Source of the DNA: Megaleporinus macrocephalus
Lineage: Eukaryota; Chordata; Actinopteri; Characiformes; Anostomidae
Reading direction: 5' to 3'
Assembly (NCBI GenBank): GCA_021613375.1
Contig: CM038717.1
Coordinates: forward strand, 40,028,087-40,092,086
DNA: 64,000 nt
How positions within the stretch are numbered: the stretch's first letter is position 1; the number at the start of each line of letters is the position of its first letter. A program made the position numbers and the translations under genes. The notes under the pieces were generated by a model, which saw nothing but the letters and a program-made list of their open reading frames with translations, ran no database searches and had not been told where the DNA came from. This document shows, in pieces, positions 1-11,287 of this stretch.

Positions 1-2694
1 TGTAATGGTCAGAGTTGATGACTGTAATGGTCAGAGTTGATGACTGTAATGGTCAGAGTTAATCACTGTAATGGTCAGAGTTGATGACTGTAATGGTCAG
101 AGTTAATCACTGTAATAGTCAGAGTTGATGACTGTAATGGTCAGAGTTGATGACTGTAATGGTCAGAGTTAATCACTGTAATGGTCAGAGTTGATCGCTG
201 TAATGGTCAGAGTTGATCGCTGTAATGGTCAGAGTTGATCACTGTAATGGTCAGAGTTGATGACTGTAATGGTCAGAGTTGATGACTGTAATGGTCAGAG
301 TTAATCACTGTAATGGTCAGAGTTGATGACTGTAATGGTCAGAGTTAATCACTGTAATGGTCAGAGTTGATCGCTGTAATGGTCAGAGTTAATCACTGTA
401 ATAGTCAGAGTTGATGACTGTAATGGTCAGAGTTGATGACTGTAATGGTCAGAGTTAATCACTGTAATAGTCAGAGTTGATGACTGTAATGGTCAGAGTT
501 GATGACTGTAATGGTCAGAGTTAATCACTGTAATGGTCAGAGTTGATCGCTGTAATGGTCAGAGTTAATCACTGTAATGGTCAGAGTTGATGACTGTAAT
601 GGTCAGAGTTAATCACTGTGATGGTCAGAGTTGATTGCTGTAATAGTCAGAGTTGATGACTAATGGTCAGAGTTGATGACTGTAATGGTCAGAGTTGATC
701 GCTGTAATGGTCAGAGTTAATCACTGTAATGGTCAGAGTTGATGACTGTAATGGTCAGAGTTAATCACTGTAATAGTCAGAGTTGATGACTGTAATGGTC
801 AGAGTTGATGACTGTAATGGTCAGAGTTAATCAATGTGATGGTCAGAGTTGATGACTGTAATGGTCAGAGTTGATGACTGTAATGGTCAGAGTTGATGAC
901 TGTAATGGTCAGAGTTAATCACTGTAATGGTCAGAGTTAATCACTGTAATAGTCAGAGTTGATCACTGTAATAGTCAGAGTTGATGACTGTAATGGTCAG
1001 AGTTGATGACTGTAATGGTCAGAGTTAATCACTGTAATGGTCAGAGTTAATCACTGTAATAGTCAGAGTTGATGACTGTAATGGTCAGAGTTGATGACTG
1101 TAATGGTCAGAGTTAATCACTGTAATGGTCAGAGTTGATCGCTGTAATGGTCAGAGTTGATGACTGTAATGGTCAGAGTTAATCACTGTAATGGTCAGAG
1201 TTGATGACTGTAATGGTCAGAGTTGATCACTGTAATGGTCAGAGTTGATTACTGTAATGGTCAGAGTGGATCACTGTAATGGTCAGAGTTAATCACTGTA
1301 ATGGTCAGAGTTAATCACTGTAATAGTCAGAGTTGATGACTGTAATGGTCAGAGTTGATCACTGTAATGGTCAGAGTTAATCACTGTAATGGTCAGAGTT
1401 GATGACTGTAATGGTCAGAGTTGATGACTGTAATGGTCAGAGTTAATCACTGTAATGGTCAGAGTTGATGACTGTAATGGTCAGAGTTAATCACTGTAAT
1501 AGTCAGAGTTGATGACTGTAATGGTCAGAGTTGATGACTGTAATGGTCAGAGTTAATCACTGTAATGGTCAGAGTTGATCGCTGTAATGGTCAGAGTTGA
1601 TGACTGTAATGGTCAGAGTTAATCACTGTGATGGTGAGAGTTGATGACTGTAATGGTCAGAGTTGATGACTGTAATGGTCAGAGTTAATCACTGTAATGG
1701 TCAGAGTTGATCGCTGTAATGGTCAGAGTTGATCACTGTAATGGTCAGAGTTAATCACTGTAATGGTCAGAGTTAATCACTGTAATGGTCAGAGTTGATG
1801 ACTGTAATGGTCAGAGTTGATCACTGTAATGGTCAGAGTTAATCACTGTAATGGTCAGAGTTGATGACTGTAATGGTCAGAGTTAATCACTGTAATGGTC
1901 AGAGTTAATCACTGTAATGGTCAGAGTTGATCGCTGTAATGGTCAGAGTTGATCACTGTAATGGTCAGAGTTAATCACTGTAATAGTTAGAGTTGATGAC
2001 TGTAATGGTCAGAGTTGATGACTGTAATGGTCAGAGTTAATCACTGTAATGGTCAGAGTTGATCGCTGTAATGGTCAGAGTTGATGACTGTAATGGTCAG
2101 AGTTGATGACTGTAATGGTCAGAGTTAATCACTGTGATGGTCAGAGTTGATCGCTGTAATGGTCAGAGTTGATCGCTGTAATGGTCAGAGTTGATCGCTG
2201 TAATGGTCAGAGTTAATCACTGTAATAGTTAGAGTTGATGACTGTAATGGTCAGAGTTGATGACTGTAATGGTCAGAGTTAATCACTGTAATGGTCAGAG
2301 TTGATCGCTGTAATGGTCAGAGTTGATGACTGTAATGGTCAGAGTTGATGACTGTAATGGTCAGAGTTAATCACTGTGATGGTCAGAGTTAATCACTGTG
2401 ATGGTCAGAGTTGATCGCTGTAATGGTCAGAGTTGATCGCTGTAATGGTCAGAGTTGATCGCTGTAATGGTCAGAGTTGATCTCTGTGATGGTCAGAGTG
2501 GATCACTGTAATGGTCAGAGTTGATCGCTGTAATGGTCAGAGTTGATCTCTGTGATGGTCAGAGTGGATCACTGTAATGGTCAGAGTTGATGACTGTAAT
2601 GGTCAGAGTTGATCGCTGTAATGGTCAGAGTTGATGACTGTAATGGTCAGAGTTAATCACTGTAATGGTCAGAGTTAATCACTGTAATAGTCAG
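1..2694. repeat. 22-bp minisatellite, about 122 units
   Basis: This is a head-to-tail array of a 22-bp unit with core TAATGGTCAGAGTTGAT. Variants recur at a few positions (GATGAC, AATCAC, GATCGC, GATCAC after the core). The array continues past the left edge of the window. One unit near 658 has lost bases (GACTAATGG). I see no coding potential or E-box in it. Confidence 0.97.
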
Positions 2695-2708
2695 AATTGC
2701 TCTGGCCT

Positions 2709-3271
2709 TGTCTCTTATTCTTTATGTTGTCTCTTGTTCTCTGTTTTGTCTCTTGTTCTCTGTGTTGTCTCTTGTTCTCCATGTTGTCTCTTGTTCTCTG
2801 TTTTGTCTCTTGTTCTCTGTGTTGTCTCTTGTTCTCTACGTTGTCTCTTGTTCTCTGTTTTGTCTCTTGTTCTCTGTGTTGTCTCTTGTTCTCCATGTTG
2901 TCTCTTGTTCTCTGTTTTGTCTCTTGTTCTCTGTGTTGTCTCTTGTTCTCCATGTTGTCTCTTGTTCTCTGTTTTGTCTCTTGTTCTCTGTGTTGTCTCT
3001 TATTCTCTATGTTGTCTCTTGTTCTCTGTTTTGTCTCTTGTTCTCTGTGTTGTCTCTTGTTCTCTCTGTTGTCTCTTGTTCTCTGTTTTGTCTCTTGTTC
3101 TCTGTGTTGTCTCTTGTTCTCTGTGTTGTCTCTTGTTCTCTGTGTTGTCTCTTGTTCTCTATGTTGTCTCTTGTTCTCTGTTTTGTCTCTTGTTCTCTGT
3201 GTTGTCTCTTGTTCTCTATGTTGCCTCTTGTTCTCTATGTTGTCTCTTGTTCTCTCTGTTGTCTCTTGTTC
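2709..3271. repeat. 19-bp minisatellite, about 30 units
   Basis: Tandem 19-bp units of the form TCTCTTGTTCTCTGTGTTG, with TGTTTTG, CCATGTTG and CTATGTTG variants alternating in a loose three-unit order. Because 19 is not a multiple of 3, all frames stay open and give long cysteine/leucine-rich conceptual proteins that are not genes. It abuts the 22-bp array with almost no spacer. Confidence 0.95.
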
Positions 3272-3281
3272 CTGGTTGGTG

Positions 3282-3590
3282 TTTGTCTCTTGTCATCGTC
3301 CTTCTTTTTTGTCGTTGTCCTTCTTTTTTGTCGTTGTCCTTCTTTTTTCTTTTCTCTTGTTGTTCTTGTCCTCCTCCGTTCTTTCTTGATGTCTTCTTTC
3401 TCTTTCTTCTTGTCCTCCTCCTGCTTGTTTTTCTTGGTGTCCTTCTCCTTTTGCTTTTTCTCGTTATCCTCCTCCCTCTCTTTTTCTTGTTGTCCTCCTT
3501 CTCATTGTTGCTGTTGTTTTTGTTCCTGTTGCTGTTCTTGTTGTTCTTGTGGCTTTTGTTGTTATTGTTTTTGTTGCAGGCTCTCGGGTT
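3282..3590. repeat. Degenerate pyrimidine-rich tract
   Basis: The plus strand is nearly all T and C with scattered G (TTCTTTTTTGTCGTTGTCC repeats, then TTGTTGTTCTTG-like runs). It looks like decayed continuation of the adjacent 19-bp array merging into a TTG/TTC simple repeat. The minus-strand frame reads as Lys/Arg/Asn-rich low complexity and I do not count it as a gene. Confidence 0.8.
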
Positions 3591-3868
3591 TTGGGCACCG
3601 GGGACGTTGCCCCTTTGGAGGAGGGGGGGTCTCACTCCCCTGCACTCATCCCAGAGCACCATCACGTACACCTGTGGCTCATTAGCGGGCACTGATAGCC
3701 TCTCCACGCGCTGCAGTACGTTACTGTGTTCCAGCGATTCCCTGTACTGGTGAATAAAGTCCTGCGACTCACACGTTTCTTCGAAAAACAGCTCCTCATG
3801 TCCACCTTCTTCTTCTTCTTCTTCTTCTTCTTCTTCTTCTTCTTTGCTGCCATCCTCACTCGCTTTTC
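3591..3868 (-). other. Unrecognised acidic reading frame (possible exon or gene remnant)
   Basis: On the minus strand one frame is open from a TGA near 3870 down through the low-complexity tract to 3216. Its first 90 or so residues look protein-like: about 13 glutamates encoded by GAA repeats, then GGHEELFFEETCESQDFIHQ, then a predicted helix with YRESLEHSNVLQRVERLSVP and VYVMVLWDEC. Codon use is varied outside the poly-Glu. I do not recognise a family. There is no clear start codon, acceptor or donor, so it could be a decayed exon, part of a mobile-element gene, or chance. A lysine-rich frame starting MAAK overlaps it and looks like a GAA-repeat shadow. Confidence 0.3.
3805..3845. repeat. 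(CTT)n microsatellite
   Basis: About 13 uninterrupted CTT triplets on the plus strand, read as poly-Glu or poly-Lys on the minus strand depending on frame. Confidence 0.95.
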
Positions 3869-4059
3869 ACACCCATGTGTCTCTCACGAGTCTTGCACAG
3901 TGAGTCTCAAATGACTGGAAAGATCTCCTTCCAGTTTTAGTGCTGCTAACAACCAAACGTAGCTACAGAGTCTCACGAGACAGCAGACGAGACAGCAGAG
4001 AAGGACAGCCAATCACACTGGCCATATGTGTTACGGGGAAGTTGGACTCGAGTAGAGAA

Positions 4060-4195
4060 CCTTGCTCCCGAGGTTTCGTCCTCCAGTCCTGAGGAAGTTG
4101 TTCTTGCCACCGTTGCCTCTGGCTTGCTCACCGGGGGATACATGCTGTGACGTCACTGTAAACTCGCTATATTAATAAACTTGATTGCACAAACA
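4060..4195 (+). repeat. Probable teleost interspersed repeat end
   Basis: The stretch with CTTGCCACCGTTGCCTCTGG, then GGCTTGCTCA, then CTCGCTATATTAATAAACTTGATT resembles a very common fish 3'-terminal repeat that I remember from many teleost transcripts. The usual order is a GCCTCTGGCTTGCTCA block followed by GCGCTATATAAATAAA. The match is from memory and imperfect. The AATAAA motifs at the end could act as polyadenylation signals on the plus strand. Confidence 0.4.
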
Positions 4196-4264
4196 ATAAA
4201 ACCTTCTGATCACCTTTACCGCCATGATGATATACCTCCTCCGAAAAACTCGCCGAGGACCGAA

Positions 4265-4327
4265 TAAAAAAAACAAGAAGCGTTTAAGCAGTATGTTAAA
4301 AAATAGCATATTTATTGCTACAGAACT
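4265..4327. repeat. Direct repeat, left copy (with AATAAA on the minus strand)
   Basis: A segment of about 63 bp containing GCGTTTAAGCAGTATGTTA and TTTATTGCTACAGAAC. It is repeated with about 10 differences at 5044-5107. Read on the minus strand it contains GCAATAAA, a candidate polyadenylation signal. The two copies bracket the AT-rich forward/inverted repeat region. Confidence 0.8.
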
Positions 4328-5043
4328 GAATTATTCAGTATCTACTATGAATTATTCAGTATCTATGAATTATTCAGTATCTACTATAAATAGTTTAGTA
4401 TCCACAATAATTATTCAGTATCTACGTATTTAGTATGTATAGTGAATTAATTAGTATCTACCATGAAATATGCAGTATTTACTAAGACATTTTTATGATT
4501 TATTTTATTGATTTATTTATTATCAATTTATACACAATACAAAATTTATAGTAGATACTGAATACTTTACAATACATATTAAATACAATTTATAGTAGTT
4601 ATTGAATAATTTATAGTAGATACTAAATAATTTATAGTAGATACTGAATAATGTATAGTAGTATTTATAGTAGTATGAATTTTTCAGTAACTACTATAAA
4701 TTATTCAGTATCTACTATGAATAGTTTCGTATCCACAATAATTATTCAGTATTTACTTATTTAGTATGTATAGTGAATTAATTAGTATCTACCATGAAAT
4801 ATGTAGACATTTTAAGTATTGATTTAATATTTATTGTGAATTTTGCAGTATCTACTATGAATGATGTAATGTCTACTAGATTATTAAAAACGTCTTATTT
4901 AGTATGCATTGTCAAGTATTCAGTGTCTACTACAAATTTTTCGGTAACTAATGAGTTATGTATTGAGTAGATATTGAGTACTTTTGAGTATCTACCATAA
5001 ATGATTCAGTATCAACTTCTTTAGTATTTAATGTGAACTGAAT
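4328..5043. repeat. AT-rich forward / inverted / forward repeat
   Basis: Built from variants of TTATTCAGTATCTACTATGA. Segments 4328-4482 and 4681-4810 are in the same orientation and are near copies. Segment 4538-4662 carries the same motif in reverse complement (ATAGTAGATACTGAATAA). Transcribed or single-stranded, the region could fold into a long imperfect hairpin. Copies decay toward 5040. No gene is seen. Confidence 0.75.
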
Positions 5044-5107
5044 GAAAAAAAAGCAAGACGCGTTTAAGCAGTAGGTTATAAAAATGGCACATTTATTGCT
5101 ACAGAAC
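5044..5107. repeat. Direct repeat, right copy (with AATAAA on the minus strand)
   Basis: Partner of 4265-4327, again containing GCGTTTAAGCAGTA and TTTATTGCTACAGAAC. Sequence to its right is largely single-copy. This copy may therefore be the original 3' end signal of a minus-strand transcript, with the left copy a duplicate. Confidence 0.75.
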
Positions 5108-5475
5108 GGTCATGTACATGACTTCATCGAGTAACTACAAGATGAAAACCAACAGGCAATGGCCTAAAGATGAGCTGGCTTGAAGAGAAAAACTCCAGCA
5201 CACGATCTGTTTAGACACGGAATACTAGTCTGAAATAAAACAGCAACAATAATAATAATTAGAACAAACGGAATTGAAATGAAAAACAAAAACAAAAGAA
5301 ATTGACAAATAAAAAGCAATAATTAAGAATAAAAAACGAGAATACACACATCGAAAAAGTACATGAACCCAAAAAAAATCATAATAATAATAGTAATAAT
5401 AATTATAATAATAATAATAATAATAAAAGGCTTGAGGCAAACAGCCACACATTGGAAAAGAAGGTGTAACTGTAG
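5108..5475. other. Non-coding, with (AAT)n microsatellite at 5383-5426
   Basis: No exon is visible. The segment is A-rich with an interrupted AAT repeat near its right half. A tyrosine-rich minus-strand frame here is only the translated AAT repeat. Confidence 0.7.
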
Positions 5476-6339
5476 TTGTATTTTTTTTTTAATTCGACGT
5501 TGTCAATCACTGCTCAGGCTTTGATGGACCCGCTCCTCCTCCTCCTCCTCCTCCTCCTCCCCCCACTCCCCCAGGTCCTCCGACCGAACCTCGACAACCG
5601 TAGTACAGCTTTGTCTTGACACCCCGCGCTAAAAGAACGTCTTTAAATAATAAAATAAGAAACAAACTTCTTTTTTTGGCGAACGATCCCAAAATACCTA
5701 CAAAGTTAAATTAGTCCGGAATTGGTCGCGACTTAATTTAACCTCCATTAACAGGAATTTTAATATTCCTGGTACAAAAAGGAAAAAAAAACGAGCCTAA
5801 TATTATTTAATCTCCCTTTTTCTCAATCGATCTCTCCGTCTTTCCCCTCTTCTGCTCTGGAATAGGGGGCGCTAGTCTGCTTTCTCAGCAAAAAGAGCAC
5901 TAGACCAAAAAAACAATAAACAAACAAACAAAAAGAGCTTCATAACAAAAAGCCAGGCACTGGTACATGGCAACTCTCTGCGTACTGTACTGTTATTATT
6001 ATTATTAGTATTTTTTTTACTTAATTTGCATCACAAGTAACAAGAAGAATGAAAAAAGGCCACAGGTCATATATTTTCACCATCACGTGTGACTATAAAA
6101 CTCTGAATGGAACATGTTTGGAACCACCGTGCACACGGATGACTCAACAAATACATAAGAATGGAGTAAATCATAATAATAATTATAATAACCAGGTTAT
6201 AAAAGTAGCCATGGCGCCCCCTACCGATTTCCAGTCTATTTTCCTGTCAGCGAGAAGTTTGTGCTTCTTTACAGCCGATATATGACGAATGCTAATAAAT
6301 TTTATTTTACATTTTTTCCCTCGTTTTATTACATATAAC
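5476..6339. other. Non-coding single-copy DNA with (CTC)n at 5534-5563
   Basis: Contains a CTC trinucleotide tract, short A and T runs and small ATT repeats (5991-6006). Nothing in either strand reads as a convincing exon. Confidence 0.6.
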
Positions 6340-6545
6340 ATCGCTGTCTATAGAAAAACATGTTCATTTTTATTTTTCTACATCATTTAAACATGACAGC
6401 TGCCGTTTACATTGCATGAAAATTTCAGGATAAACAGACCAATAGAAACGCTCCAAAATAGCTTAGTGAAAATTCTGGTTCCATTGACATGCATTGAAAG
6501 GAAAGACGTTTTTTGGCCTCTCCTGTTACAGTTTTGAGATATTTG
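6340..6545 (+). repeat. Dispersed repeat, copy 1 (pair with 7556-7745)
   Basis: Shares an ordered set of motifs with 7556-7745: AAAAACATGT, TTTTCTACA, GCTGCCGTTTACA, GGAATTTCAGGAT-like, TTCTGGTTC/TTCCGGTTC and CTCTCCTGT. The copies are clearly related but diverged. It is unassigned to a family and has no coding capacity. Confidence 0.55.
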
Positions 6546-7111
6546 TGGTTCTTGATGATATATTTATATTTATATATATATGTAAGCTTTATCGAGGAAA
6601 CTTAATTGCGAAGCCGAAACTGTGTGGAAGACCAGATATATGAGTAACTGGCATACTCAGTCTGAATGACGGGCTGTCCACTGTTCGCCGGACACTGAAG
6701 ACAAATGGAATTCTCTTAAACTGCCCACTGTGGATGATGGGACTGAACCACGGGCAGGTTCTGACTCAGGACGTGTTCCTGTGTAGTAAACGCTCCACAC
6801 AGCTTCCTACATGACCTTCAACTCAAACAAAACAAAGAAAAGTAAAAGTCGGGCAGTTTGCTAAATCAGGCACTAGTAACGATGGACGCGTCGCGTCGGG
6901 GCGGCTCCACTAATAAAGGTGCTTCAGAATTAATATATGAGCAAGTATGGAAGTATGGAAGCCTGTTTCTAGCAGATAAAGGTTCAATATTTTAATTCTA
7001 TTCCTCTGTTTTTAAATTATTAAACCAGATTATAAAACTTCATAAAACGTGGTTAGTATAGCGTAGTGTGTTACAGTACTGCTCTCCACACTGTACACTG
7101 GGAGTATACAA
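6546..7111. other. Non-coding single-copy DNA
   Basis: No exon, RNA gene or strong repeat is seen. There is a short TATATT tract near 6560-6582. Confidence 0.5.
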
Positions 7112-7334
7112 TACCTTCACCTACCTGTGTACAGGTAAACTATAACACTATCTTCATCTACCTGTGTACAGGTAAACTGTAACACTATCTTCACCTACCT
7201 GTGTACAGGTAAACTGTAACACTACCTTCACCTACCTGTGTACAGGTAAACTGTAACACTAGCGCCACCTACCTGTGTACAGGTAAACTGTAACACTACC
7301 TTCACCTACCTGTGTACAGGTAAATTGTAACACT
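7112..7334. repeat. 37-bp minisatellite, 6 units
   Basis: Six 37-bp units, each with the imperfect palindrome ACCTGTGTACAGGT followed by AAACTGTAACACTA. The arms ACCTGT/ACAGGT pair exactly, so each unit can form a small hairpin. On the plus strand each unit holds CAGGTAAAC, a 5' splice-site-like string. Confidence 0.95.
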
Positions 7335-7555
7335 GCTAATGTAGTGTAAGGTATTTGTCACTGTGGTGTCTCTTTAAACACTCCGAGTCAACAGCCAATC
7401 AAAATCAACACAGAGATGAAGTCATGCATATTAATGACCTACACCACAACATGTTTGATGTTAAGGTGAACACAGCGCACCAAAATTCAAATTTCTAAAT
7501 TTTACAAATACTGTTCGGTGGTGATGCTGGATTAAATTTGAATCCAGACTCCAAA

Positions 7556-7745
7556 GAAAAACATGTCTCTCTGTTTTTGATGGTTTTTAATTTTCTACAC
7601 CAGTCCGAACGCGAGCGCTGCCGTTTACACTGTGTGGGAATTTCAGGATGAATGGAAAATATTCCGGTTCTACAGACTTTGACTGAAACTGAAGCCAGTT
7701 TTCGGGCTCTCCTGTAGAGCTACTGTTACGCAGGTACTTGTTTTT
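7556..7745 (+). repeat. Dispersed repeat, copy 2 (pair with 6340-6545)
   Basis: See the shared motif order noted for the partner at 6340-6545. This copy has the variant GCTGCCGTTTACACTGTGTG. About 1.2 kb separates the two direct copies. Confidence 0.55.
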
Positions 7746-8930
7746 CTTTGGCCAGTGATGATATGCTGATATGGGTTTTTAAGTCTGGACGGTTCCTTGA
7801 TAATTATTTAGGGTCCGGATATACGGACCCCGTTTACCTGGCAGTGGTCATTTAAACACGGCTTCCCGAGCGTCATTCCTAACCATAAACTGGAAGTTAG
7901 GTCAGGTTTACTGAGACAGACGTGGAGTACTGACGGTCTAACAGAACTTTAGCTGGTTTGGAGCCAATTTAGCAGGTTATCCACCACAAACTGAAAAAGG
8001 TACTTCCTAATATCACATGACCTCACCTGTTTCCAGGTGAGATCAAATAAAACTTGACTATAAAAGGGTTTTTTGGCATTTCAATTAATAATATATTAAT
8101 AAAACGACTAAATCTAGATTGTCGCTGAAACTGGAGGCGGCGATGCACTGAAGCGTGTTTAGCCCTGCTAAATTAAAAAAGGTCATTAGAATAAGCTCCT
8201 CCCCTTTTCCAGAAGGGACCCGCCCTTTTGTCTTATCACGGTTATCAAGGCTGAATCACTAAAGCGAGGACAGCGTTGCGCACCATGGTCTACTTTCATC
8301 AGCCTCTTGGTATCGTTTCCTTTGGGGGCCACGGCTGGGGCCAGGGCTGGGGCCGGTGGGGGACGAGCCACGGAGCGAATGAGTGGACACAAAAAAATAA
8401 ACAAATTACACATGGACGAGTTTTGGGCGTGTAGCTTTTTTTGATGTGTGTGTTTTGAGAGACGCAATGTTGTGACGTACAGCCGCGAACAGCCTCCCAA
8501 CCGAGAGGACACTGTCCATTTACTGTCCCTCCAATCTGTCCACTCGCGCTGTCCACTCGCGCTCCCAGCTAAGAGCCGAGCGGTCCAGACACGCCGAGTC
8601 CACGTCCACAGCTGTGGCCCCGACTGAGGTCACATGACCAACCCGGACTATTTACACGCCATAAAAAAAAAGAAAAGACTCACAAATAAACACGTCAGCG
8701 TCATGGCGATGGAGAGCGAAGCGAATATTAAATACCTTTCCTTTTTTTTTTCTTCCAACCCCGCCTCCTCCTATTATTATTTACTCACTCATTCATCCAT
8801 TCATTTATTTATTTATTATTTTTTAAAAGAAATAATAATAATAATTTTAAAAAAGTTTTGACGCGGCGTCGCGATTTTTTTCCTCCTCTTATTTACTTGG
8901 AAACACACAACTCCTCTTTTCCCGCCTTTT
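7746..8930. other. Non-coding, mixed composition
   Basis: GC-richer sequence at 8200-8640 (GGGGCCACGGCTGGGGCCAG repeats of 12 bp at 8326-8353) followed by AT-rich runs 8740-8860. Open frames here are short, overlap on both strands and show no domain or splice pattern. I see no gene. Confidence 0.5.
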
Positions 8931-9118
8931 TAAGAAAGAAAGATAAAAAGACAAAACAAAAACAGAAACAGTAAAACGTATCGTCTAAACACAACGTAAC
9001 AACAGTCTACATGTAAAAATAGAACTTTTACATACACACTTTCAAAATAATGGTTCGCATTTGTTGCATAAAATGTACAAATGTCCGTGTTTCCTCACCG
9101 CCGGACCCCCCACGGAGT

Positions 9119-9181
9119 CGGGGAGGGGGGGCGGCGGAGTTGGTTGTGGTTGGGGATGGGGTGGGGGGGTCTGGGGGTCCC
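9119..9181 (+). other. G-rich tract, G-quadruplex potential
   Basis: Several runs of four or more G on the plus strand (GGGGAGGGGGGGCGGCGG, GGGGATGGGGTGGGGGGG) separated by short loops, which fits the classic G4 pattern. It is C-rich on the tcf4-sense strand. Confidence 0.7.
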
Positions 9182-9887
9182 TTTTTTGTTTTTCTTTTTT
9201 TTTTATGTATAATGTCCTGCGGAGGCTTCTGTGGTCAGATCGCGCAACAAAGTCAACGGCGTCGGCGACGTCAGCTCAGAGTCACCTGCCGTTACGACGC
9301 GATGCTGCCGCTGCTTCCGAGATGCCGGTCTCCCCGACGATCCCTTTCGTTCGGAAAAATAAACAAACAACCCCAAGAAAACGAAACAAACGACACTCTT
9401 GTTTTTTTATATATATGGTATATATATTTTTTCTACATTTATATATATGGATTCTTCTAATAGACTTCTTTTCCAGTTTCAGTGCCTCGTGTTGATTGGA
9501 TAAGGAAAACCACTGAAAAATAAACAAACGAACAAACAAACAAACAAACGAAAAGAAAAGGAGCCGCTGTCGCATCTGGGGCTTAATTTTTCTTTCTTTC
9601 TTTCTTTCTTTTCTCTTTTTCACCGACAGAGAAACCAGAAACAGACAAAAAAAGATAAGAGAAAGATTAAAAAAGAGAAAAACTTTTAATTTGTTGTTTT
9701 TTTTTCCTTTGTTTTGTTTTTTTTCGTTTACACATACAACCACACATTGGTACTGAAGACTACAGCGGCTCACGGACAAGCCAATATTCATAAAAAGCCG
9801 ATAGCTATGATACAATGCTCGGTAACAGACGTGTCGCTCACGACAACAACAAAAGAAAATAGAATAAAAACGCTGCGAGTCGGGAGT

Positions 9888-9972
9888 TCGTGGGGGTGGG
9901 GTTTGGGGCTGTCGGGAGGGTAACGGGGGCTGGTGGGGGGTGGGGCTGGGGTCTGGAGAGGGGGGAGGGGGT
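9888..9972 (+). other. G-rich tract, G-quadruplex potential
   Basis: Repeated G runs (GTGGGGGTGGGGTTTGGGG, GGTGGGGGGTGGGGCTGGGG, GGGGGGAGGGGG). Multiple overlapping four-run G4 patterns are possible on the plus strand. Confidence 0.7.
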
Positions 9973-10270
9973 TTATTTTGTACAATACTCAAAAAACAGG
10001 GGTCTGTCCGGGACACGCCTTCTAATTACATATAGGCATACAGTACAGTAAATACAGTTTATCCAAAAAATACCTTTTTTTTTACCTTTTGACTTTTTTT
10101 TAAATCCCAGGCTGTAAAACACCTGACTGCATAGACCTAATGACTAACGGTTCCCTAAGCTTGCATCCTAAAAAATTCTGATAATGTCCTTCCCGCGCAG
10201 TGTGATGATATGAACTCTAAAAAGGCACGTTGGTAGAAGTGTAGCGTGTTTGAAAATTGCATCTCCGGGA

Positions 10271-10384
10271 GATTTAGGGCTGGGGAGGGAGGTGGGGGGG
10301 GTTAGGGGGGGAGGTTCAGGGTCGGAGGAGGTGTTGGGGGGGGGTCGAGGAGAGAGCATTTTGAGGGAACCAAGCTGGGGGGGA
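10271..10384 (+). other. G-rich tract, G-quadruplex potential
   Basis: Third G-rich cluster of this 1.3-kb segment, with runs of up to nine or ten G (10334-10345). The long homopolymer runs are also places where base calling may be unreliable. Confidence 0.7.
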
Positions 10385-10786
10385 ACTAGATCCGGGTTCA
10401 AAAGAACCATAAACAACAACCTCGCCGCGTTCCCAGACTGGCCCAACTGGAACTTGGACAGTAGGTTGGAAATCGGTGACCACTACCATCGGGAGGGGCG
10501 ATCGTCTGGCAAAAACAAAATATACAACGACACCAAAACAATCAAATACACACCGATCAAGTGATGGATTGTCAAGGACGGAGGACATCGTCTATCGGAA
10601 TGCGGTACATCCTGACTCATCCTGGGAATGGGGCTTTAGGCTACGTTCACATTACACCGTTGAAACCGAATTGAAAACCGATTTTTTGGTTTTTGGGTCT
10701 ATATATGAAAGAGCTGTGCCGGTCAGGACCCTCCGGGCCTTCCTGGTCTTCCCGCTTGGGGTGCGCTTCCCAAAAAGTGAAACAAA

Positions 10787-11287
10787 GGCTACATTCACAC
10801 AGCAAGTGTCCGATTTTCCAATTTCTTGAGCGAATCAGATGGACTTGTTTGGCCCACGCGAGCGAGACAGCAAAGCATTGCATGGTATACAATCCCAACT
10901 GCCCACATTCACAGGTTTTGTTTTCCATCTTTCCCGGGAATGCTGAATTTCAACAGTTTGCAGATGAGCTCGTCACCCGGAATCTCTTCCAGCTTTATTC
11001 CATGATGCCCACTTCTGTGGTTCACATCCTGGTTTTCCAAAAATTTGCATTCAGGCTTTTAGCATCTATTTATATTTGGGCAGGAATGTCAGATATAGGA
11101 AAGTCCCATGAATTGACTGAACTGACCACATTCCTGCATATCGGATACATATGAAATTCCAATTCTGCATAGAAACGGATCTCAAATCGGAGTCAGATTC
11201 GGTATGTTTCTTGCCCTTGTCACACTGCCACCCGGATACCAATCCAATTTGGGCCACTTTTACGCCCTGCTGTGTGAACGTAGACCC
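10787..11287. mobile_element. Nested inverted-repeat element inside the MITE
   Basis: GGCTACATTCACACAGCA at 10787 is mirrored by TGCTGTGTGAACGTAGACC ending at 11287. The ends resemble those of the outer element, so this is either an insertion of a sibling MITE into the first or an internal duplication. No target duplication is obvious. Confidence 0.45.

Larger units (their letters stand above)
8931..10638 (-). other. Candidate distal 3' UTR or downstream region of tcf4
   Basis: Read on the minus strand this is T/A-rich with long T runs, small simple repeats and C-rich blocks, and it lacks a spliced ORF. The stretch 9735-9850 looks like typical conserved UTR sequence (no repeats, AATATTCATAAAAAG on the plus strand). 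It lies 12 kb below the tcf4 stop codon, but about 5.7 kb of that distance is tandem repeat. The assignment is inference only. It could equally be intergenic. Confidence 0.25.

Noticed and set aside
1..2694. CRISPR-like regular repeat
   Set aside because: Units are contiguous with no unique spacers, in eukaryotic DNA. It is a minisatellite.
2665..3753. Large Leu/Cys-rich ORFs resembling membrane proteins
   Set aside because: Translated 19-bp minisatellite and pyrimidine tract, open in several frames at once.
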